64,000 bases of DNA from Pagrus major (taxonomy: Eukaryota; Chordata; Actinopteri; Spariformes; Sparidae): assembly GCF_040436345.1 (NCBI RefSeq), contig NC_133233.1, positions 11,799,381 through 11,863,380 on the forward strand. The letters are read 5' to 3'. Within the stretch, counting starts at the first letter, position 1. Each line of letters starts with the position of its first letter. A program made the translations under genes and the position numbers. The notes below the pieces were generated by a model. It saw nothing but the letters and a program-made list of their open reading frames with translations, had not been told where the DNA came from and did no database searches. Positions 56,495 through 64,000 of the stretch are shown one piece after another.

Positions 56495-57332
56495 TAAGAA
56501 TTCTTTGGACAAAGTTTTGCTTTAACAATGTATTACAAATGTATAAAAGACATTCAACAACATTAACATCATCTTATATTGACATTATTTCAAGTAATCC
56601 CACACTCATTTAGTGACAAAAGATAAGAGTATCAGACAGAGAGAGGCACTTAGATTTCCCCTTCAATCCCCTACAAACCGCAGGCCGTGGTGTAACTTTG
56701 TTGGGTAACAACACTTACAATCATCTCTGACAATGACAAGAAGTGTCAGGTAGACGATTAGGCAATGTCTGTTAAATCAGATCTTATGACAAGCCAAGCT
56801 AATGCACAGAGGGGTCTTCTTTTTGAAGGGTCTGTGAGGATTATGCATGAATGTACAGAGACATTCTGGAAAGTTCATTTGGAATTAGTTACATTTAAGT
56901 TGATGCAGGTTTAGACCTTCAGGACTGTTTGTGTCTGGGCCCATTTGTGCAGTATTTGGGATTTTTATATCTGCTTCTTCTTTAAAACCCTTGTTTTACA
57001 TCTCACACAGCTGCTTTACGTATCTTGATAAGCACCTTGACAGACTCACTGGAGGTTTCTGTGCACTCTGCAGTCTCTTCGCTCACAGTTTAGAACATAC
57101 AATGAATTAAAAGCATCTACATTCAAACCCACTACACGTCTTCCTGCAGAGACTTCATGGTCCATCCTTCAAAATGTTATGTTGTAATGTTTAATGAATC
57201 TAATCAAAGCGCTGGTGTGCAGCTATAACCCTTACATTTCCAGAAATAAAGAGAGGGGACATGGCATGAGTGTCTACAGCCCTGCCAGCTTGTTCTGCTT
57301 TCTGTCTTCATGATTTTCAGAAAATTAAGTCC

Positions 57333-57512
57333 TTAAAGGTGCAATATGTAAGAACTGGACTGGCTAGGGGCTAGCTGGTTAGCATGCTAACTTCATTAGA
57401 TATCTATGTGAGATCTTTGACATCAAAAGTGTTATTTCTTCACATACTGCTGATCATTTTAGTTCATTTTTGACTGCTTTAAACTGAAAATCTTAGATAT
57501 TGCATCTTTAAT
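57333..57512. mobile_element. MITE-like element, about 180 bp, in the C/EBP 3' region
   Basis: Left CTTAAAGGTGCAATATGTAAG; right CTTAGATATTGCATCTTTAAT is its imperfect inverse. Same family as ends at 42484 and 45081. It lies about 130 bp past the C/EBP stop, so is probably transcribed in the 3' UTR. Confidence 0.65.
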
Positions 57513-57644
57513 ACCTTTACTGCCCCACAAAATGCCTCATTTTCAAATCTACTTCCTTTATATGTGACTGTGGCTGCCTTTTGTGAAACTTCAACAAGGA
57601 CGCATTTGACTTTGAGTCTCAGAGACCTAATGATAATAATGAAT

Positions 57645-58364
57645 CTAGATGTTAGACTCCCCTGCTGCTCCCTCCTCGCCTCCATGCAGGTGCCGCTGTG
57701 ACAGGATGTGTTTGAGAGTGTCCAGCTCCTGTGTCAGCTGCCCTATCCTCATCTGCAGCTTCTGGTTTTCATCCTGCAGCTGCTGGGCCCTCTGCTGGGT
57801 CAGCAGGATCCTCCTGCGGGCCTTGTCCCGGCTCTTTCTCACAGCGATGTTGTTCCTCTCGCGTCGCAGGCGGTACTCTGTGCTGTCTTTGCTGATGCTC
57901 CTCTTGTTGACCGGGGCCCGCAGAGCTGGCAGGAGGAAGGAAGAGAAGTCCTGGAGGCCAGAAACACAAATGTGTCAAGTTCTGTTTGATGATTTTCACA
58001 CTCAGAAAAAAAGTTTTTTTAATCTATTATCCGCACATCAATAATCACTCTCACAAACACACACCTGCTGAGTGTTGCCGTGGCTCTGGTTGTGGTTTGT
58101 GCTCCCTGCGCTCGAGGTGTTGCTGAGACAGGGACTGGTGTAGTTCAGGTAAGACAGTCCCATCATCTGCTCAGCCACTCTGTCGTCACTGCCCCCTCTC
58201 ACCAGTCCCTGAGACTGGCTGTACGGTATCATGTCCATCTGGGTCAGCTGATTGGTCGATCCAGCGTGGTTGGAAGTAGACGGGTTCAGGCTCTGGGTGT
58301 GTGGGTGGACCTGACCTGGGTACGCCCACTCCTGGATGACAGAGGACACCCTGGAATCAGACAT
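57645..58364 (-). CDS. cebp1: C/EBP-family bZIP transcription factor (cebp1/CEBPE type)
   Basis: DNA-binding nuclear regulator; fish cebp1 and mammalian CEBPE act in granulocyte (myeloid) differentiation. Two coding exons, 58364-58065 (100 codons) and 57950-57645 (101 codons plus TAG), phase 0, 201 residues. The N-terminal half is Ser/Gln/Asn-rich. The C-terminal half has a complete C/EBP basic region ([19 protein letters not shown]) followed by a leucine zipper with heptad leucines/isoleucines and [13 protein letters not shown]. The basic region is closest to CEBPE. It is short for the family, and the usual N-terminal activation boxes are not obvious. The ATG directly follows a CAG acceptor (58367-58365). 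If a 5' exon ending CATG at 59580 is used, one more in-frame Met is added. Paralogue name is inferred from sequence and synteny. Confidence 0.85.
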
Positions 58365-58384
58365 CTGGAGGGTTCAGAAAGAGG

Positions 58385-59573
58385 AAAAGATTAGGTTTGT
58401 CTTTTATTAAGGTGCTACTTTATTCCTCTACATCGCTACATGTGGGTGACATTCTACTCCATTGTATCTACCTGACAACTATAGTTAGTAGTTACTTTGC
58501 ACATTAAGATTTAACATGTAAAACTTGCTTTGTAATGGATAAAAACATATAATTTTAATTAGCTCCAGTTCAACCAACCACAATTAAAGGCTGCTTACAT
58601 GTTATTGTCCCGGTAATAATGATAGAAAATGATATATCTACTAATTTAACTGCCTGAAAGGCCCAATATTTATTTAATATTCTTCTTCTTAATACTTCTT
58701 TTGAGATGCTAAGTCAGATGTTAATATGTCTGTAATAAGTTTTGACTGTAGGCAATAAAATAATGTTACCTTCAAAATTTAACAAAAAAAAATGTTTTGT
58801 TAAATTGAATAATTTGATTTTTAATAATATATTTTAATAAAAAAACGTTACAAATGACATTAACACTTGGAGGAAAAAAATACAGTGACAACTTAGAAGT
58901 TAGGAGTAGCGTAACCGTGTCAGAGCAGAAACAATTACTCAATCAATTTAACAGTCAACTGACAGAAAATTCATCAGTAACAATTATAATAATCAATTAA
59001 TCAATCAATTAATTATTTAAGTCTTTTCATTAGCAAATTCTATTATTGAAAACTTTGTTTCTTTAGGTTTGGGACTTTTGTTGTGATTCTGACTTTTATA
59101 GACCAAACAATTAATCAATAAACAGAGAAAACCATTAAAATAATTGTTTCATGCTGCCCAACAATCGTCAAAAACATATCAACATAAAAACTAAACTGCA
59201 AAGTAAAAACTAACCCTTCTCATATCATTTGACAGAAATGTTGTCAGTATGAATATAGTTGATTATTGCCATTCCCTCTTTATTCTTCACGTCCTCTTTT
59301 AAAACTTAAATGCACAGTTCTGAATAAAAATAGAGACTATATTTCTTTAAAAAAAACTATATAACCTAATCTAAATAAATCCTTCTTTTGCTTCACTGCT
59401 TCATGTTCAGAGAGCCGTACTCAGTGAAACTTAGTGACCGGTCCCATCATAACTATAAGAGAAAAATCAAACCACCTCTGCTTTTAATTCTTCCAGTGGT
59501 TTCTTTATTCAAATGGTCAGCGGAGGAATGACATTGATCTAATGTCTGAATGGTCTAGGAAAGTTATGATCTG
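58385..59573 (-). other. Putative 5' intron of the C/EBP gene
   Basis: A+T-rich, no exon seen. It lies between the acceptor just before the start codon and a GTAAGT donor at 59579-59574 (minus strand). Confidence 0.4.
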
Positions 59574-59579
59574 ACTTAC

Positions 59580-59703
59580 CATGACTTAGCTCTCCACAGA
59601 CTCTGAATATTCTTCAGGTTTCTCTGACAGTCTGACTGAAAATGGTTTGAACAGCAAGGAGACAGAGAGACAGGTACCCCTGAGATCATCTCACCATCAC
59701 TTC

Positions 59704-59706
<3 letters not shown>
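59580..59706 (-). promoter_or_regulatory. C/EBP 5' exon candidate and promoter with PU.1-like site
   Basis: On the minus strand GAGCTAAGTCATG precedes donor GTAAGTCAG (boundary 59580). About 110-120 bp upstream, GAGGAAGTG at 59706-59698 matches the PU.1/ETS core used in myeloid promoters. A 46-bp CT run follows. No TATA box was seen. Confidence 0.45.

Positions 59707-59749
<43 letters not shown>
59704..59749 (+). repeat. (CT)n microsatellite
   Basis: CT run with one TTT interruption, then a C-rich stretch (ACCCCCCACC). It lies between the divergent C/EBP and NGDN starts. Confidence 0.95.
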
Positions 59750-60009
59750 TACCCCCCACCACCCCACCCCACCCCTCTTACCCCCCCTCTCTCTATCTTT
59801 CAGCAGCAGGTCACTTTAAATAACTAACTAATCAATAAGGCATTTTATTTAATATCTTCCCGTTTTCCCCACCATTGCCACTCACTCGTTTATTTGTGAC
59901 AGTGCGACATCAGCTCGAATATTTTAACAGTGCGAAACTGGTTCCAGCAAACCAAACGCTGCAGGACTGCTGTCACTCTGCGGCTTCCGTAGATTACACC
60001 CAAATCAAA

Positions 60010-63000
60010 ATGGCTGCCCCTGTTGACAACGTGAGTTGGAGCTTAAATAGCTTCTCGTTTAGAAAACACGTATTTTATCTTTGTACAGTCTATGTTAACA
60101 CATTAGACCCTTCTGACGATGTGATGTGTATTCTGAAACTGTGTTTGGTTGATAAAAGCGAGTGATAATAGTCGTTCTGTCTTGAATAACTTAAGCTAGC
60201 CGGCTAGCCACTAGCTAAGTTTTTAGCAGCCTTCCAACTACATTACCCACATTTAACTGTAGATAAAGAATGAGAGCAAGTGTTGCAGGGTAGTTTTAAC
60301 ATGTACTTTTACGTTTTGACAGGATTTAATTGAAAGTGATTTGCCCAAAGCTGTGCAGCTGCTGCATAGTCTCACCGAACAGGTAAGAACAAGCTGTCTG
60401 TAATATTATTGTAATAGTACTGTTTATTAATAGAGATATACTGAGTTCGTTTGAAGTAATTGAAACTATAAGAACACATTAATATGCATACTTAGATCTC
60501 ATGGTGACCCATCACAGACTAATCTTCTTATGATCCTGTTTTATGTATTGGAGTTAAGGGATCATGAAGTGATGTTGTGTCCCTTTCACTGTAGCTTCAC
60601 ATCCCAGACTGCTTGTGTACACATGATTCTTCACCACGGCTCTTTTTCTCACCAGGTGGCCTCAGTTACGAGTCATGTCCGTGAGCTGCTCAATCAAGTC
60701 AAAGATGGAGCATTTAAGACGTCAAAGGTGAGCAGGGACTTAATCACAACCAGGATACAAATGACATTTTTATCTGATAGTTATCATACCATGTACATTT
60801 GTTTTTACCATATTAGTGTTGTTAAAAATATACACATTTCAAGTTTCTATTAAGTTTCATGTGTGGCAGGACATTGTACTTGTCACGTTGTCAAATTGAC
60901 TGTCACAATAAGTTGATGGTAATCAATTTCCATCATTGGGATAATCATGAATTGAGATAATTGTGAATGTTCTCACGTGCATGACTTATAAAAGCTGTCT
61001 AGCTCACTGACATACAGTCCTATAGTGGCTTCCTGATTTATTTTGTATTGCCTGTGCCTGTCACCATGACTGAAGATGGGTCGGCTTGCACATTGTATCC
61101 CTCACAAAAGCAAGTTAAATCGGATGTATGTAAATGCTCCAGAATCCAAACTGAGGTGTAAAGGTCCTTTATTTGTGCAGGGGGACCTTATGATTTAAGA
61201 TTAATATAGGTTCTTTGATTGTTTTTTCACTAAAATAATGTGTGTCCTAACCCTAATCCTAAGGTTAAAGTAGTTCCAGCATGTTTTAGTGCAATTTTAG
61301 TCTTTCTTTTAAGTTGTAAGAATGCTGTGATCATTACCAGGATAATACTGTGAATCACAACTATGTTGGAAGGGATAATTGTGACATGAAATGTTCACAT
61401 CATCCGTGCTTACAAGCAACAACAACAAAAAAAAAATGTTGTCATTCCTTCAAGGGTCATTCTAACTACTACTACTACTACTGCTACTATTACAAGTACT
61501 TTTAAATCTTTTTTTTTTGTGTGTCATGCACATACATTGCCCTATCCTCATGGGTTTGCAAGACACCAAAAATACAGTTGCAACACTTAATTACATTTCA
61601 TTACAAAATTACATATTATTTTGGGCTAGCTTGGTCTTAAACAAAACATTCTGCCTTCTCTCCCATGCTTGGAAAAAGACAACCTGCTACAAAAAGTTTC
61701 CCTTCCTGAAGCACAACTCATTTTAGTAAAAAGTGTCTCTTACATCGTCATAGACAGGACAACAAAACAAGAAATGAACCTCATTGTCAATTTCAGATAT
61801 CACACAATAAATTCTGTTTTCCTGTGGTGTGATACTAAACCTGCCAGTCTCCAAGGCTAATGGTAATGTTCCTGAGCATAACTGTGCACATGGGGACCTT
61901 TGCCTTTTGTTTAGATTATACTTCACATAAGGTCCTACAGTATAGCTGTTCTTTATGAGACATCACTACTACTGCCACTCATGATAATAATAAGAAGTAG
62001 AAGTAGAAGAAGAAGAAGAAGAAGAAGAAGAAGAAGAAGAAGAAGAAGAAGAAGAATGTAATATCATGTGCCATTAAAGTGTACTACCGTTGCAACCCTA
62101 CTGGTGAGAGAAGCAAATCTACCAGCCACTTGTGTGCTGGTTCCTTGTGCTTGTTCTGCACCCTGATCAGAACTGTTAAATATATTACAATCCCTGAACA
62201 GCAAGGCTGCATTAACAGCTGGGACAAACAGGCCAAAAGCCCCATGTTCACTGCACGTCTGCTGCTTTTTAGTTATTCAATTAATTGCAAATTTGTTAGA
62301 GAATGTTTACCACTTCAGTAAGTCAACTACAGCATTTTTCTTGCACTGTTTTGTATTATTTTTTCAAGTTAAGATGAACCCTGAAATGTTCCAAGTGTTT
62401 GGACAGTGTTGGTCTGTTGTACTGTGTTTGACACATGGAGACAGTCCAGTGTGATAGCTTGGTTTGATGATTTTTAAAGATTTCTCATGTTTGGGTTCAT
62501 GCAAGGTTACAGAAAAATAGATGACTAGAATTTAAATCTTATGAAGGGTCGTGTATCTGACATGTACATAAAAGAAATGGTTTTCTAATACTCTCTGACG
62601 CAGGTCAGTCTCGACACAGCCCCCTCTGACTCCCTGTCCGTCCTCTCTCCCTGCAGGGACTGTCTTTCTTGGACCTTCGCTACCACCTGCTGCTGTTCTA
62701 CCTTCAAGACCTCACTCACCTGATCGGCATCAAAACTGAAGGAGGCAAAATAAAAGACAGCGAAGCCTTGAACAGAGTGGTCACCATCAGAACGGTGAGA
62801 TGATTGTAGAAACAGACCACTGATAATAAATTTAGTTTGTCCTTGACCGTCCAGCTGACACAGCGTCTTATTGCTTTTCCATCTTGGTTTCAAGGTGCTG
62901 GAGAAGATGCGACCGCTCGACCACAAACTCAAGTACCAGATTGATAAACTGTTACGCACAGCTGTCACCGGCAGTTTAGGTAAGACTGGGTTTGTGATTG

Positions 63001-63886
63001 TTACAATGAATGCATCCACCAATTATCTGATTTTTAACCTTGCTTTAACATAAAAGACATGATTCACAGGACAAATATTAGACTTCAGTTTATAGTTGCT
63101 TCTTGTTTTGTTGATTTCAGCTGAAAATGATCCGCTGCAGCTGCGACCTAATCCTGAGAATCTCATCAGCAAAGTAAGTGCACAATTTATTATAAACGTA
63201 TTTATTTATTTCTTGACTTTATTGAATGAATCTACTGAAAATAAGATTGTAAGAATATTTTGTTGTGTGTTAAAGCTTTGACACATTTACTGAGTGAGGC
63301 CACCATTGATTTAAATACTGAACATACAATATTGTAACCGTGACTGACTGACCTAATGTGCTTCATCAACTAGTTGAGTGAATCTGAGGAGTCTGAAGGT
63401 GAAGCTGTGAGTACGACGGAGAAGAAAGCAGCCCACTCTAGTGGCAGGAAATATGTACCGCCAAAGATTGCTGCAGTGCATTATGGTAATGTCCTGTCTT
63501 TCTTACAGGGTTCTTCTTTTTTTCTCAATATTGACTTGAGTTGATGATTCAAAGTGTGTTTCTGTGGAAGTTAATTACACTGTTTGGACTGAAGTATGAC
63601 ATTTTGCAGCTGCTGTGTTCATCTTGGTCATTTAGAAGGCACTTAGCTGTGCTGTCTTCCACATCAAAATAAAGACCAACACAAATTCTCCTCTCATCCC
63701 GTTTCCTTCAGACGGCGACATGACTGAAGCGGACAGGAAGAAGGCTCAGGCGGAGCGTCAGCGGCGGGCGGCCCTCAGAAGCAATGTCATCCAGGAGCTG
63801 AGGCAGCAGTACAGCGACGCTCCAGAGGAGATCAGGGACAGACGAGACTTCCAGAGTGAGCGGGAGAGCCGCGATGAGCTCCACAG
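60010..63886 (+). CDS. ngdn: Neuroguidin (NGDN), 5' 8 coding exons, partial at window end
   Basis: Sas10/Utp3-domain protein. Neuroguidin is known as an eIF4E- and CPEB-binding translational regulator and as part of the nucleolar small-subunit processome. Exons: 60010-60030, 60323-60382, 60656-60727, 62657-62794, 62895-62979, 63121-63173, 63374-63485, 63712-63886, phases consistent, 238 codons plus two bases. Diagnostic stretches: IESDLPKAVQLLHSL, GLSFLDLRYHLLL, VLEKMRPLDHKLKYQIDK with TAVTGSL, ENDPLQLRPNP, KYVPPKIAAVHY and QQYSDAPEEIRDRR, all hallmarks of NGDN. Roughly the last 80 residues, normally basic, lie beyond the window. Start chosen at the MAAPVDN methionine just before the first donor; an upstream in-frame ATG at 59875 is probably in the 5' UTR. 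Divergent from the C/EBP gene. Confidence 0.93.
61465..61488 (+). repeat. (ACT)n microsatellite
   Basis: ACT/CTA trinucleotide run in the third NGDN intron. Confidence 0.9.
61720..61950 (-). mobile_element. Non-LTR retrotransposon ORF2 C-terminal fragment
   Basis: Minus strand 61890-61725 reads LCSGTLPLALETGRF, then ENRIYCVI, EIDNEVHFLFCCPVYDDVR. This is the cysteine/histidine motif that ends ORF2 of many fish LINEs (GTLPL.ETGRF, EDE.HFLF.CP.Y). One expected cysteine-containing stretch appears shortened. It is a dead 5'-truncated relic in the NGDN intron. Confidence 0.6.
61991..62056 (+). repeat. (AGA)n microsatellite
   Basis: About 20 AGA/GAA units, the first few interrupted by GTA, in the third NGDN intron (60728-62656). 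Confidence 0.95.
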
Positions 63887-64000
63887 GTGTTTGTTTATTT
63901 ATTTACTGTATTTAAGCAGGTAGAGGCATGACGACTGATGAAAGCATAAGTGGTAAAAGATGTAGGGCAGGCCAAATCAACCACTTTTTTTCCGCCTCGA

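Overview
The window reads as nuclear DNA of a teleost fish, probably a percomorph. Genes have many short exons with GT-AG introns, A+T-rich intergenic DNA, long microsatellites, several families of short inverted-repeat elements and Tx1-type LINE debris. All gene models below were built by eye from splice signals and reading-frame continuity.

Layout. (1) 1-17.7 kb: a tandem array of Siglec/CD22-like immunoglobulin receptor genes. The window opens in the last exons of one copy, then carries two nearly identical units of about 6.15 kb (gene A, 4022-6587; gene B, from 10166). Each unit has a signal peptide exon, a V-type domain, two C2-type domains, a membrane exon and a very short tail. The intron before the tail exon ends in a (CT)n run that serves as its polypyrimidine tract. 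In the last unit a decayed Tx1-clade LINE (about 12.68-16.55 kb) sits inside that CT run, followed by a divergent copy of the 3' exon and 3' UTR. (2) 18.8-29.3 kb, minus strand: a complete slow/cardiac-type myosin heavy chain gene, with 37 coding exons, 1939 codons plus stop, a TATA box and a poly(A) signal. (3) 34.7-50.8 kb, minus strand: SLC22A17, 9 coding exons plus a 5' UTR exon, 580 residues. (4) 56.5-59.6 kb, minus strand: a two-coding-exon C/EBP bZIP gene (cebp1/CEBPE type). (5) 60.0 kb to the end, plus strand: neuroguidin (NGDN), first 8 coding exons, running off the window.

Myosin, SLC22A17, a C/EBP gene and NGDN are also neighbours around human MYH6/MYH7 on chromosome 14q11 (recalled). 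That supports orthology of the myosin to the cardiac/slow MYH6/MYH7 locus. C/EBP and NGDN are divergently transcribed from a gap of about 430 bp with a PU.1-like site on the C/EBP side.

The most notable observations are in the receptor array. Copies differ at the two positions most likely to matter: the V-domain arginine expected to bind sialic acid (kept in A, serine in B) and the single tail tyrosine (kept in the upstream copy, histidine in A, out of frame in B). The LINE lies in the microsatellite that forms the splice-acceptor tract, and its ORF1 carries a 13-unit in-frame minisatellite. I did not find a system I would call wholly new; these are the best leads.
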